A DNA stretch of 64,000 nucleotides from positions 109,698-173,697 of the forward strand of contig NZ_JBBVMF010000010.1 in the NCBI RefSeq assembly GCF_038150125.1, written 5' to 3'. The notes below the pieces were generated by a model, which saw nothing but the letters and a program-made list of their open reading frames with translations, did no database searches and was not told where the DNA came from. Both the position numbers and the translations under genes were made by a program. Below are positions 51,071 through 59,921 of the stretch, one piece after another (the first letter of the stretch is position 1; every line of letters starts with the position of its first letter). Source of the DNA: SW132 sp038150125. Its GTDB lineage: Bacteria > Bacteroidota > Rhodothermia > Balneolales > Balneolaceae.

Positions 51071-54064
51071 ATGAACCGCACTTTACGCTTTGCGACCCTG
51101 ATATTTTTCCTGCTGTATATACCTGCAGCAGTATTCTCTCAGCACGAACCTCAGACTAACAGCACAGTGCTGCAGCAGGGTCTCGATCTGTTTGAGAAAG
51201 GACTCTATTCTGAAGCTTCTGCAAAATTTGATCAATCCCTGGCTTTAAATTCAGGCGATGTACAGGAAGAAGAGCTGGCCGCTTATTTTTATGCACGCGC
51301 ACAAAGCCGATTGGATTCGTCACGAACTGGCCAGCTTGCTGATCGTTATGTTCACAATTATCCTAAAAGCCGCTACGCTTCTGTTTTACTAAAAGAAGTT
51401 GCCGATCAATATAAAGAACGCGGTGAGCTCGATAGAGCCATAGCCAGAATGCAGGAAGCATTAAAGTATCCTCAGTCATCAAATAAAGAGGCAGAACTAT
51501 ATTATATGCTTGCTGAGACAGCTGCAGAAAATGGCCAGAATGATCTAGCCAGGTCAACATTTCTCGAGCTGTCTGATAATTTTCGAAGATCAAACTGGTC
51601 ACCCAAAGCACTGTATGCCAGGGGACGATTGTTTTTGGCCGATGAGCAGTACGAAGATGCCTCAGAGGCTTTCGAGCTTCTGCGTGAACGCCATCCGTTC
51701 GACGCTATGACACGCAGAATTGGTACAGCACTGGGGGAATCATATTACCAGCAGCGACGCTATAACGAGGCAATCGAAGCCCTCGAACGGGCGTTGACAC
51801 TTCTTGACGAAGAAAACAGGTCGAAGGCGGTATTTCTGATTGCTGAAAGCTACAATGCATTGAATGACTACGAGAACGCTACCCGCTATTATCGACGATT
51901 TATAAACAGTGCTGAAGACGCGGACCAGGAGCGCATCGCACACTATGGGCTTGGTTGGGTGTATCATAAACAAGAGATTTATCACTGGGCGGCAGATGCG
52001 TTTGGACGCGCGGCTGTTGGCGATGATGCCGTAGCCCGCAAAGGACTTTATTACCAGGCAGTGAACAACAAGCTTGCCGGTCGCTATCAGCGGGCGCTCG
52101 ATTCATTCAGGGAGTTTAGCCAGCGGTTTCAGGGGGGAAAGTTTTTTGAAGAAGCCTATTTCGAGTGGGCGATGACAGCCTTTGAAATAGGGTTTAATGG
52201 AGAAGCTATTGAGGCGCTTCTCCCTCTTGCGAGAGATCTGGAAAACCTGGAAAATCCAGGGCAAACGCTCACGTTTCTGGGAGAAGTTTATTTTGCCAAC
52301 GCGGAGTATACCCGTGCACTTGAAACGTTTCAGCTGGCTGAAGAGCTGACAGATATTGATGATGCGCTTAAGCGGCAGGCACGGTTTCAGAAAGCATGGA
52401 TACAATATAGTAACCAGGCGTATCGTCAGGCTCAGCCAGAATTTGAACAAGTATACAGCCAGTGGCCCAACAGCGATTTAGGAAAAGAGGCGCTGTTCTG
52501 GAGTGCCGACGCACATTTTCAGTATCAAAACTACGGTCCGGCGTCGTCTCAATACGCCAGGTTTATTAGGGCGGCACCAAATCATGAACTTATCGGCGCT
52601 GCAAAGTATGCGCTTGGATGGTCCTATTTTAAGATGGGTGACTATGAAAATGCCACAGGACCACTCATCGATTTTCTGGAAAATTATGAACCGCCGTCTA
52701 TTGCCCTGTTTCCATTTGATACGGACACGAAACTGAGAATTGGCGATGCATTTTATGCACAGGGTGAGTACAGAGAGGCGCTGGAGTACTATAACGATAC
52801 AATAGGGGCTGAGCCGGGCGGTGATTATGCCATGTTCCAGGTGGCTAACAGCTATTACCGGATGAACAGGAATTTTGAGGCTGTCACCCAGTTCCGGCGT
52901 ATGCTGCGAATTTACCCGTACAGCACGCTGCGGGAACAGGCTCAGTATAATATTGCCTATATTTATTTGAATACCGGGAATTACGACCAGGCCGTGGAAG
53001 AATTCAACACTGTAATAGAACGGTTCCCGGGAACAGAATGGGCAGCCCGTGCGCAGTACAATATTGGGGATTCTTACTACAATGCCGGCGAATACGACCG
53101 GGCCATTGAAGAGTACACCAAGGTTTTAGAAAACTATTCGGGGAGCTCATATATCTTGGAAGCGATTAATGGCATTCAGTTCGCGCAGCTATCGGCAGGC
53201 GAAAGCGATTCAAGCACCGCCGTATTAGAAAGTTTTCTGGATGAAAACCCTACATCTGAAACAGCGGACCGGCTTCGCTTCCGACAGGCAGAAAACACGC
53301 TTCAGTCAGGCGACTACCAGGCAGCGGTGTCCGATTTTCGTCAGTACCTGAGAATTACGAATAACCAGTCGATGATGCCCGAGGCTTATTTTAACCTGGC
53401 GGATGCCTACCAGAGAATGAACCAGCCGGATGATGCAGCCGAGGCATACCGAACGATAATAAATGAGTTCCCGGAATCAGACCGTATGGCTCCTGCACTT
53501 GCCGAACTGGGACAGATTCTTCTGGAACGCGAAGAGTATTCAGAAGCCCGAACAGTATTTGAGGAGCTCTCAGACACGGATCAGAGATTCAGACAGGAGG
53601 CGTTTTTAGGTATCGGACGTGCAGCCCTCGGACTTGGTGACACCAGCTCTGCCCGCCAATTTTTTGAACGGGTTCTTTCTATCAATGAAAGTAATGATGC
53701 GGCACGCGCTGGCCTTGGCAAAGTTCTTCTGGCCGACGATCGCATTGATGAAGCACGGCGGCTTTTTTCCATGGTGGCCAACGAAAATAATACTGCTGTT
53801 GGAGCTGAAGCACAGTTTTTACTGGCTCAGTCTTACCAGGAAACAGGTGATACAGAGCAAGCTCTGGAAGAATATTCAAAGGTGCGCGTGTTGTTTGAGG
53901 CGTATGATATATGGGTCGCTGAAGCGCAGTACAAAACGGCTGAAATATATATCCGTGAAGGCCGCCGGGGAGATGCGCGGTCACTCCTTACATCTATTAT
54001 AGAAAACTACCCGGGAACGTCCGGTGCTGAGAAAGCACTAGAACTGTTAAATCAAAATCAATAG
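51071..54064 (+). CDS. Large tetratricopeptide-repeat protein with signal peptide
   Basis: Secreted 997-residue protein made almost entirely of TPR units after a signal peptide (MNRTLRFATLIFFLLYIPAA VFSQ). Repeats recognisable by the A..YN.G..Y...G.Y..A...Y pattern include EAELYYMLAETAAENGQNDL A, EQAQYNIAYIYLNTGNYDQA VEEF, RAQYNIGDSYYNAGEYDRAI EEY and PEAYFNLADAYQRMNQPDDA AEAY. They continue to the end (EAQYKTAEIYIREGRRGDAR SLL). Some 20 or more repeats would form a long superhelix. Periplasmic or outer-membrane-associated scaffold is inferred; partner unknown. aroA starts 5 bp after its stop. Confidence 0.9.
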   Translation: MNRTLRFATLIFFLLYIPAAVFSQHEPQTNSTVLQQGLDLFEKGLYSEASAKFDQSLALNSGDVQEEELAAYFYARAQSRLDSSRTGQLADRYVHNYPKSRYASVLLKEVADQYKERGELDRAIARMQEALKYPQSSNKEAELYYMLAETAAENGQNDLARSTFLELSDNFRRSNWSPKALYARGRLFLADEQYEDASEAFELLRERHPFDAMTRRIGTALGESYYQQRRYNEAIEALERALTLLDEENRSKAVFLIAESYNALNDYENATRYYRRFINSAEDADQERIAHYGLGWVYHKQEIYHWAADAFGRAAVGDDAVARKGLYYQAVNNKLAGRYQRALDSFREFSQRFQGGKFFEEAYFEWAMTAFEIGFNGEAIEALLPLARDLENLENPGQTLTFLGEVYFANAEYTRALETFQLAEELTDIDDALKRQARFQKAWIQYSNQAYRQAQPEFEQVYSQWPNSDLGKEALFWSADAHFQYQNYGPASSQYARFIRAAPNHELIGAAKYALGWSYFKMGDYENATGPLIDFLENYEPPSIALFPFDTDTKLRIGDAFYAQGEYREALEYYNDTIGAEPGGDYAMFQVANSYYRMNRNFEAVTQFRRMLRIYPYSTLREQAQYNIAYIYLNTGNYDQAVEEFNTVIERFPGTEWAARAQYNIGDSYYNAGEYDRAIEEYTKVLENYSGSSYILEAINGIQFAQLSAGESDSSTAVLESFLDENPTSETADRLRFRQAENTLQSGDYQAAVSDFRQYLRITNNQSMMPEAYFNLADAYQRMNQPDDAAEAYRTIINEFPESDRMAPALAELGQILLEREEYSEARTVFEELSDTDQRFRQEAFLGIGRAALGLGDTSSARQFFERVLSINESNDAARAGLGKVLLADDRIDEARRLFSMVANENNTAVGAEAQFLLAQSYQETGDTEQALEEYSKVRVLFEAYDIWVAEAQYKTAEIYIREGRRGDARSLLTSIIENYPGTSGAEKALELLNQNQ

Positions 54065-54068
54065 CTCA

Positions 54069-55355
54069 ATGGTTGAAACAGTACAGCCGGCACTGGCACT
54101 AAACGGTACAATATCGCTTCCGCCTGATAAATCCATTTCTCACCGGTCGGTCTTATTTGCATCACTAGCCGATGGGGCCAGTACCGTTCACAATTACTCG
54201 TCTGCTGCAGATCCAGAAAGCACAGTGAGCTGCATGAGGCAGCTCGGTGTACGAATTGATAAGGATGACGATAATCTTGTTGTTCATGGCGTTGGGCGTA
54301 ACGGGTTAAAAACACCGGAAGATCCACTCGATTGTGGTAACTCCGGCACAACCATGAGACTCCTGAGTGGAATTGTGGCCGGCGCAGGAATTGAGTCGAC
54401 ACTGATAGGTGATGAATCGTTGTCTGCCCGGACAATGAAACGGATTATCGATCCGCTTCGATCTATGGGCGCCGTGATTGAGGCGGCAGATAATGAATTT
54501 GCCCCTATTAAAATCAAGCCCCATAGCGGCATCAAGCCAATGCGGTATCCGCTTCCAATTGCCAGTGCACAGCTTAAATCGTGCGTTCTGCTGGCCGGGT
54601 TATTTGGAGAATCGGACACTGAGGTTGTAGAGCAGGTTCCTAGCCGCGATCACACCGAGCGATTGTTAGGACTTAGAAGTGAGCCGTACGGACAGGGAAA
54701 AATAATCAGCAGCAGCCGGTTGGATAAGCTGCCCACGCAGAGCTACACGATACCGGGAGATTTTTCTGCTGCCGCGTTCTGGATGGTGGGAGCCGCGATT
54801 CATGATGAGAGTGCTCTTGTACTGGAAAATGTAGGCATGAACCCCAGCCGTACAGCCGCCCTGCATATTCTTCAGCAGATGGGAGCATTAATTGATATTA
54901 CGAATGAGCGGATGCAGGGACGTGAACCCGTTGCTGATATTGCAATACGTTCATCAGAACTGAAGAGCATTAATATCAATCCCGCACTAATACCCAACTG
55001 CATCGATGAGCTGCCCATTTTGATGGTGGCTCTCTGTTTTGCGGATGGGCGCTCATCAATTACAGGGGCCGAAGAACTTCGCCACAAAGAAACCGACAGG
55101 CTCTCCGCAATGTATAACATTCTGTCTGCGGCCGGTGCCGATGTCGATTTACGGCCTGACGGTATCATCATAACCGGTGATCCTGATTTTACACCGAAAG
55201 CGGCAGAATTCGAAAGTCATCACGATCACCGGATGGCAATGGCCGCTGCAATCCTTTCATCAGTTTCAGAAGAGCCTTCAACTATACTGGATGCAGAGTG
55301 CACGTCTATCTCTTATCCTCAATTCTGGACACATCTGCAGAGAGTTTCCCAATAG
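54069..55355 (+). CDS. aroA: 3-phosphoshikimate 1-carboxyvinyltransferase (EPSP synthase)
   Basis: Sixth step of the shikimate pathway: transfers enolpyruvate from PEP to shikimate-3-phosphate. Class signatures: ISLPPDKSISHRSVLFASLA DG, LDCGNSGTTMRLLSGIVAGA, IKPMRYPLPIASAQLKSCVL LAGLF, ELRHKETDRLSAM (RxKETDR) and HHDHRMAMAAAIL. Length 428 is standard for bacterial enzymes. It lies directly behind the TPR gene (5-bp gap), an unusual partner; no other shikimate gene is nearby. Confidence 0.96.
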   Translation: MVETVQPALALNGTISLPPDKSISHRSVLFASLADGASTVHNYSSAADPESTVSCMRQLGVRIDKDDDNLVVHGVGRNGLKTPEDPLDCGNSGTTMRLLSGIVAGAGIESTLIGDESLSARTMKRIIDPLRSMGAVIEAADNEFAPIKIKPHSGIKPMRYPLPIASAQLKSCVLLAGLFGESDTEVVEQVPSRDHTERLLGLRSEPYGQGKIISSSRLDKLPTQSYTIPGDFSAAAFWMVGAAIHDESALVLENVGMNPSRTAALHILQQMGALIDITNERMQGREPVADIAIRSSELKSININPALIPNCIDELPILMVALCFADGRSSITGAEELRHKETDRLSAMYNILSAAGADVDLRPDGIIITGDPDFTPKAAEFESHHDHRMAMAAAILSSVSEEPSTILDAECTSISYPQFWTHLQRVSQ

Positions 55356-55467
55356 CGTCAGGTTAGTGGCGCGGTCTCATACGAAATTCTACGTCAAACT
55401 GACAACGGGAGAGCGCACATATTCTTTCTATGTCAATACGTCAGTGAGAATTGCTCATCTTTCTAAT

Positions 55468-55483
55468 TGGCACTGTGGTTGCT
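55468..55483 (+). promoter_or_regulatory. Sigma-54 (RpoN) promoter of the hsp20 gene
   Basis: TGGCAC-N5-TTGCT: GG at 55469-55470 and GC at 55481-55482 are spaced by exactly 10 bases, matching the -24/-12 consensus without mismatch. Predicted transcription would begin near 55494, just ahead of GGAG (55500-55503) and the ATG at 55509. Two TACGTCA copies (55390-55396 and 55437-55443), each followed by TGA, lie upstream and could bind an enhancer-binding protein; that is speculative. Confidence 0.75.
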
Positions 55484-55508
55484 CTTAGAATTGTAAATGG
55501 AGATTACC

Positions 55509-55934
55509 ATGAACAATTTTAAGATGGATATCGAACAACAGCTTACATCACTGGGCCGGGAGATTCAGCAATTTGTTGAGCGCATCACACCGCTTGACGA
55601 CGCACGGGATTTTAGTCCTGCCTGTGATGTAATTGAGAGCAGTACGCTATTGAAAATTATAGTTGACCTGCCGGGTATGGAAAAGAAGGATGTGAAAGTA
55701 ACCCTGAAAGACGGCGTTCTGCGCATTGAAGGCACACGCGAGCTCTACCTGGAAAACGATGAGACACTGAAGCGTGGTGAGCGTGCTCAAGGATCATTTA
55801 TTCGATCTTTCTCTGTGCCGGGACACGCTGATTCATCATCCATCAACGCATCGTTTAAAAATGGTGAGCTCACAGTAGAAATTAAAAAGAAAGATGATGG
55901 CGGGTCTGAAGCAGATTCTATCCCCATCAACTAA
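55509..55934 (+). CDS. Small heat-shock protein, Hsp20/alpha-crystallin family
   Basis: ATP-independent chaperone. The alpha-crystallin domain spans about residues 35-130: FSPACDVIESSTLLKIIVDL PGMEKKDVKVTLKDGVLRIE GTRE and RGERAQGSFIRSFSVPGHAD SSSINASFKNGELTVEIKKK, closing with IPIN, the I-x-I motif variant. I start at ATG 55509 because the sigma-54 promoter and GGAG lie immediately ahead; the frame's earlier ATG at 55497 would leave almost no leader. Length 141. The dnaK gene follows 38 bp downstream in the same orientation, so the two chaperones probably share this promoter. Confidence 0.92.
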   Translation: MNNFKMDIEQQLTSLGREIQQFVERITPLDDARDFSPACDVIESSTLLKIIVDLPGMEKKDVKVTLKDGVLRIEGTRELYLENDETLKRGERAQGSFIRSFSVPGHADSSSINASFKNGELTVEIKKKDDGGSEADSIPIN

Positions 55935-55972
55935 AGAACATTAATAACAGTAAATAAGAACAAGGTAATATT

Positions 55973-57913
55973 ATGGGTAAGATTATAGGTATTGATTTAG
56001 GAACAACAAACTCATGCGTTTCTGTAATGGAAGGCAGCGAGCCTGTTGTAATTCAAAATGCTGAGGGTGGCCGAACAACCCCGTCAGTTGTAGCATTTTC
56101 AAAAGACGGCGAGCGGCTCGTTGGAGCGCCGGCCAAGCGTCAGGCGATTACGAACCCGGAAAAAACAGTGTCTTCTATTAAACGGTTTATGGGACGTATG
56201 TTTGATGAGGTTGCTGAAGAGAGCAGCCAGGCGTCTTATAAAGTTGTGAAAGGCGACGATGGCACAGCGCGTGTAAAAATTGAAGATCGACTGTATGCGC
56301 CGCAGGAAATTTCGGCGATGATCCTGCAAAAAATGAAGCAGACCGCTGAAGAATACTTAGGCGAAAAAGTAACGGAAGCGGTAGTAACTGTTCCCGCATA
56401 TTTTAATGACGCACAGCGTAAAGCAACACAGGAAGCTGGTAAAATAGCCGGTCTTGAGATTAAGCGAATTATTAATGAGCCTACCGCCGCTTCATTGGCG
56501 TATGGTCTTGATAAGAAAGATACAGATCAGACTATCGTCGTGTATGACCTTGGTGGTGGTACATTTGATGTATCGATCCTCGAACTTGGTGATGGTGTAT
56601 TTGAAGTGAAATCTACCAGTGGTGACACCCACCTTGGTGGTGATGACTTTGACCAGCGTCTGATTAAGTTTCTGGCCGATGAATTCAAAAAAGACGAAGG
56701 CATCGACCTTCGAAAAGATCCAATGGCGATGCAGCGTCTGAAAGATGCGGCCGAGAAAGCCAAGATTGAACTTTCAAGTTCACAAAAAACAAATGTGAAC
56801 CTGCCGTTTATTACAGCAACCGATGCAGGGCCAAAACACCTGAACATCGACATCACACGGGCCAAGTTTGAGCAGCTTGTTGATGATCTTGTGAAGAAAA
56901 CCATCAAGCCTTGTGAAAAAGCGCTGAAAGATGCCGGTCTCAAGAAAGGTGAAGTTGACCAGGTTATTCTTGTCGGTGGTTCAACACGAATTCCGAAAAT
57001 CCAGGAAGTTGTAAAAGAATTCTTCGGAAAAGACCCAAGTAAAGGCGTTAATCCCGACGAAGTTGTGGCCGTTGGTGCTGCAATTCAGGGTGGCGTACTT
57101 ACCGGTGATGTTGATGATGTTGTACTTCTTGACGTAACACCGCTTACGCTCGGTATAGAGACGCTCGGTGGCGTAATGACGAAACTGATTGAGGGCAACT
57201 CAACGATTCCAACCAGCAAGAAAGAGACTTTCTCAACCGCTGCAGATAATCAAAGCAGTGTAGAGATTCACATCTTGCAGGGTGAACGTGCCCAGGCACA
57301 AGACAACAGAACGCTTGGCCGGTTCCATCTTGATGGAATTCCACCGGCACCACGCGGCGTACCACAAATTGAAGTGACCTTCGATATTGATGCAAACGGT
57401 GTGCTGAATGTAAGTGCCAAAGATAAAGGCACCGGTAAAGAGCAAAGCATTCGAATTGAGCAAAGTTCTGGTCTGAGTGACGAAGAAGTTGAAAAAATGA
57501 AAAATGCTGCAGAAGAGCACGCGGAAGAAGACAAAAAAGTACGCGAGCGAATCGAAACGCTGAACAAAGCCGATTCACTGCTCTTCTCTACCAAGAAGCA
57601 GCTTGATGAAAACAAAGACAAGATTTCCGAAGAGAATCAAACCAAGATTCAGGAAGCTCTCGATAAGCTTGAAGAACTCCATAAAGAGGAGAAAGTGGAA
57701 GAGATTGACGATGCGATTGAAGAACTCAATAACGCATGGGCAGCCGCTTCCCAGGAAATCTACCAGGCAGCAGAAGCCGAACAGCAAGCAGAAGGCGCAC
57801 AGGCGGGAGCCGGTGGCCAAACTGACGGATCAGCTGAAGCCGAAAGCAGCGAAGAAGACGATGCTGTAGATGCCGACTTCGAAGTGGTAGACGACGAAGA
57901 CGAGAAGAAATAA
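55973..57913 (+). CDS. dnaK: Chaperone protein DnaK (Hsp70)
   Basis: Hsp70 chaperone with ATPase, substrate and lid domains. N-terminus KIIGIDLGTTNSCVSVMEGS; phosphate motif IVVYDLGGGTFDVSILELGD; VILVGGSTRIPKIQEVVKEF F; substrate domain VTPLTLGIETLGGVMTKLIE and DAQ-type hinge HLDGIPPAPRGVPQIEVTFD. The lid ends in an acidic tail (VDADFEVVDDEDEKK). At 646 residues it is complete and probably the main copy. No grpE or dnaJ is adjacent; hsp20 precedes it. No CIRCE element was found ahead of it. Confidence 0.97.
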   Translation: MGKIIGIDLGTTNSCVSVMEGSEPVVIQNAEGGRTTPSVVAFSKDGERLVGAPAKRQAITNPEKTVSSIKRFMGRMFDEVAEESSQASYKVVKGDDGTARVKIEDRLYAPQEISAMILQKMKQTAEEYLGEKVTEAVVTVPAYFNDAQRKATQEAGKIAGLEIKRIINEPTAASLAYGLDKKDTDQTIVVYDLGGGTFDVSILELGDGVFEVKSTSGDTHLGGDDFDQRLIKFLADEFKKDEGIDLRKDPMAMQRLKDAAEKAKIELSSSQKTNVNLPFITATDAGPKHLNIDITRAKFEQLVDDLVKKTIKPCEKALKDAGLKKGEVDQVILVGGSTRIPKIQEVVKEFFGKDPSKGVNPDEVVAVGAAIQGGVLTGDVDDVVLLDVTPLTLGIETLGGVMTKLIEGNSTIPTSKKETFSTAADNQSSVEIHILQGERAQAQDNRTLGRFHLDGIPPAPRGVPQIEVTFDIDANGVLNVSAKDKGTGKEQSIRIEQSSGLSDEEVEKMKNAAEEHAEEDKKVRERIETLNKADSLLFSTKKQLDENKDKISEENQTKIQEALDKLEELHKEEKVEEIDDAIEELNNAWAAASQEIYQAAEAEQQAEGAQAGAGGQTDGSAEAESSEEDDAVDADFEVVDDEDEKK

Positions 57914-57958
57914 TATGATTTGATTCCGGCTCAGCCGGAGTTGTAACCACTTTCAAAA

Positions 57959-57991
57959 GCTCCATCGAAGAATATTCGGTGGGGCTTTTTT
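57959..57991 (+). terminator. Intrinsic terminator of dnaK
   Basis: GCTCCATCGAA and TTCGGTGGGGC pair over 11 positions (two G-U) around the loop GAATA and are followed by T6. It is preceded at 57926-57938 by a second small hairpin, CCGGC-TCA-GCCGG. Confidence 0.92.
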
Positions 57992-58128
57992 ATGTTAAAC
58001 CTGCATGATTATTTTTGAATAGCTTTAAAAAAAGACCCTGTCATCCTAGCCAAAATCGTTAGATGACGGTGGAGTGGAACTCAACTTTTCCCGCGTTAGC
58101 GCATCGAGCGAAGTGATTCCCATGAAAT

Positions 58129-58218
58129 GAAATCTCCTTTTTCTTGAGACTCATTTTGCCTGAGCTTTTTGAAGGTTTATACCTATTTTCGAAAGATGTC
58201 TCCATGCACTCTCGATGT
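58129..58218 (+). repeat. About 90-bp repeat, copy 1
   Basis: GAAATCTCC, then TTGAGACTCATTTTGCC, GAAGGTTTATACC and GATGTCTCCATGCACTC. It is paired with the copy at 58915-59005, which shares GAGACACATTTTGCCC, GAAGGTTCATACCCAT and GTGTATCCACATTCCACC. Confidence 0.55.
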
Positions 58219-58377
58219 TCTGACAAAGCGTTGTTCAAGATGGATCTAAGAACGAGGAGATGTCTCGGCTTCGCTACCAATGACAGATTGTAAAAAGTGA
58301 TGTTATTGGGCTTTAATCAATGCTTATTACCTTTACGAACACACCCCTAAATCCCCTCTCGAGAGGGGACTATAATC

Positions 58378-58440
58378 CTGTCACCTTTCAAATGGTGTTG
58401 CCCAGCCTTTTGGAGCAAAATTATAGGCTACCGATGACAG
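58378..58440 (+). repeat. 62-bp palindromic repeat, copy A
   Basis: Starts CTGTCACC, ends GATGACAG (terminal arms CTGTCA/TGACAG). The centre contains GGTGTTGCC and GCAAAATTATAGGCTACC; TTGC and GCAA form an inner stem. It is followed by TTTGTAAAAAGTG, which also follows a half copy (about 58262-58299). Confidence 0.75.
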
Positions 58441-58516
58441 TTTGTAAAAAGTGCCGATTTTGAGCAGATTTCAAGGAGTCAAAAGCTCGGCTTCATCTGC
58501 GACACCTCCACTTGTT

Positions 58517-58578
58517 CTGTCACATCTGAAATAGTGTTGCCCCCGTTTTTAGGCATAATTAGGGGCTACCAGTGACAG
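58517..58578 (+). repeat. 62-bp palindromic repeat, copy B
   Basis: CTGTCACATCTG, then GTGTTGCCCC, AGGCATAATTAGGGGCTACC and AGTGACAG. The arms are the same as copy A; the inner stem is TTGCC/GGCA with a variable loop. Confidence 0.75.
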
Positions 58579-58660
58579 ATTTTTAAAACCTCGACTAACT
58601 CACTGGACACCCCTCCCTCCGCCAGCTGGCGGACTACTCCCCACAATGGGAGAATTAATC

Positions 58661-58721
58661 CTGTCACTTTTCAAATGGTGTTGCCTTGCTTTTAGGCAAA
58701 ATTAGGGGCTCGACATGACAG
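58661..58721 (+). repeat. 62-bp palindromic repeat, copy C
   Basis: CTGTCACTTTTCAAATGG, then GTTGCCTTGC, TTTTAGGCAAAATTAGGGGC and ATGACAG. The inner stem here is TTGCCT/AGGCAA, the strongest of the three. Confidence 0.75.
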
Positions 58722-58914
58722 GGCTCTGGTTTGTAAGAAGCGCGGCGCGCATGGTTACTGCGTAGAAACAGGCGCCAGGCTGCGCCGCTAAAAGAAAGTT
58801 ATTCCTTGCGGCTTAAGACACAGAGCTGCATGGTTGGGGTTTTGATATGCCGCTCTGTCCATGTCAATTGGCCTGTCATCTCGACTGCAGGCCGTGTCTT
58901 TCGGCCGAAACGGA

Positions 58915-59005
58915 GAGATCTGCTTATCCTCGAGACACATTTTGCCCGGTTTTTTTAGAAGGTTCATACCCATCTCCGGGAGGGTGTATCCACATTCCAC
59001 CGTTT
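58915..59005 (+). repeat. About 90-bp repeat, copy 2
   Basis: Diverged second copy of the repeat at 58129-58218; about 600 bp downstream in the same orientation. Roughly two thirds of aligned positions look identical by eye. Confidence 0.55.
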
Positions 59006-59196
59006 CATCAACCTAAACAGACTCTTTAATGGGGTTAATAAAGAAAAAAATAACCTTGCTAACTTAAATCGATAAAAACAATAGTTTTTTGTTTTCTAAA
59101 ACGTTTTAGACAGGTATAGTCGAAGAAATGAAATCACTTCGAATTATGACCTTCAGTTATTAGAGATTACTATAACTTTTATATTCCAGTTGAGAT

Positions 59197-59571
59197 TTAT
59201 ATTTGTAGATCCGGGATGTCTTCAGTCTCTGATTCCCATCCGGCAACAGTCAGCCTCAATAAAAGACAGTAAAATAGAAACAAACCGATGGGGAAAAACT
59301 GAAGCGCAAAATACCAAGTTCCTGAATCGATGATAAAGTAGATGAAAATGGAAGGTGTTAAAACAAAAAGCGCGTAGAAAATCAGCCATCCATACCTTCT
59401 CTCTAGATATAATGTGCCAATTAGAACAGGAATAAACAGGACTATCACCGGTCCCAAGATATAGAGAGTCGCTATCCTGAAAAAACTCAGAAAGAAGAGT
59501 GAACTTGCAGAAAGCTCCCAGGTTAGCCAGAGCCGCAGGTTTTCAACATTAAAACTGAATATATTTATCAT
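59197..59571 (-). CDS. Small membrane protein of unknown function
   Basis: A 124-residue frame with four hydrophobic segments: LWLTWELSASSLFFLSFFRI, LYILGPVIVLFIPVLIGTLY, GWLIFYALFVLTPSIFIYFI and TWYFALQFFPIGLFLFYCLL. It ends in an acidic tail (ESETEDIPDLQI). Start ATG at 59569-59571. No family recognised. The consistent pattern of membrane segments with charged loops supports a real gene rather than a chance frame. It is divergent from the DUF4212/symporter pair. Confidence 0.6.
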   Translation of the reverse strand: MINIFSFNVENLRLWLTWELSASSLFFLSFFRIATLYILGPVIVLFIPVLIGTLYLERRYGWLIFYALFVLTPSIFIYFIIDSGTWYFALQFFPIGLFLFYCLLLRLTVAGWESETEDIPDLQI

Positions 59572-59661
59572 ACAATTTTATCGGTAAACGGTTCGGCCTC
59601 TATAGTTTTTTGCCAATCTTGTTTTCATTGTCTATAATAGACCGTTGAATATCAGACGTTT

Positions 59662-59916
59662 ATGAAAACAAAAGCTCAACAGTACTGGCGGCAAAATCTT
59701 ATTTACCTGGCCATTCTGCTGGCCATATGGTTTATCGTGTCTTACGGGGCCGGTATCCTGTTTGTGGACTGGCTGGATCAATTCAGGCTTGGTGGTTTTA
59801 AACTTGGGTTTTGGTTTGCCCAGCAGGGATCTATCTATGTATTTGTGATTCTCATCTTCGTGTATGTGTACCTGATGAATCGCCTTGACAAAAAATTTGA
59901 ATTCGACGAGGAGTAA
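59662..59916 (+). CDS. DUF4212 small subunit of a sodium/substrate symporter
   Basis: Small two-helix membrane protein always found beside a sodium:solute symporter. The 84 residues read QQYWRQNLIYLAILLAIWFI VSYGAGILFVDWLDQF then FKLGFWFAQQGSIYVFVILI FVYVYLMNRLDKKFEFDEE, matching the family's W.NL..IxxLLxIWF...YxxGILF and FWFAQQGSIYxFVxLI signatures. The partner gene starts 5 bp after its stop. Confidence 0.93.
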   Translation: MKTKAQQYWRQNLIYLAILLAIWFIVSYGAGILFVDWLDQFRLGGFKLGFWFAQQGSIYVFVILIFVYVYLMNRLDKKFEFDEE

Positions 59917-59921
59917 TGTAA

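Larger units (their letters stand above)
57992..59196. other. 1.2-kb gene-free block of mixed repeats
   Basis: No frame that I can support. The block holds three copies of a 62-bp palindromic unit, a partial fourth, a pair of about 90-bp direct repeats, a hairpin of the CCCCTCTCGAGAGGGG type at about 58354-58369, a second palindrome CCGCCAGCTGGCGG at about 58620, and REP-like wording near 58873 (CTGTCATCTCGACTGCAGG). Such repeat-dense DNA between chaperone and transporter genes suggests a site where small elements have accumulated. Confidence 0.6.

Noticed and set aside
57144..57621. Minus-strand open frames inside dnaK
   Set aside because: Antisense shadows in a strongly codon-biased gene.
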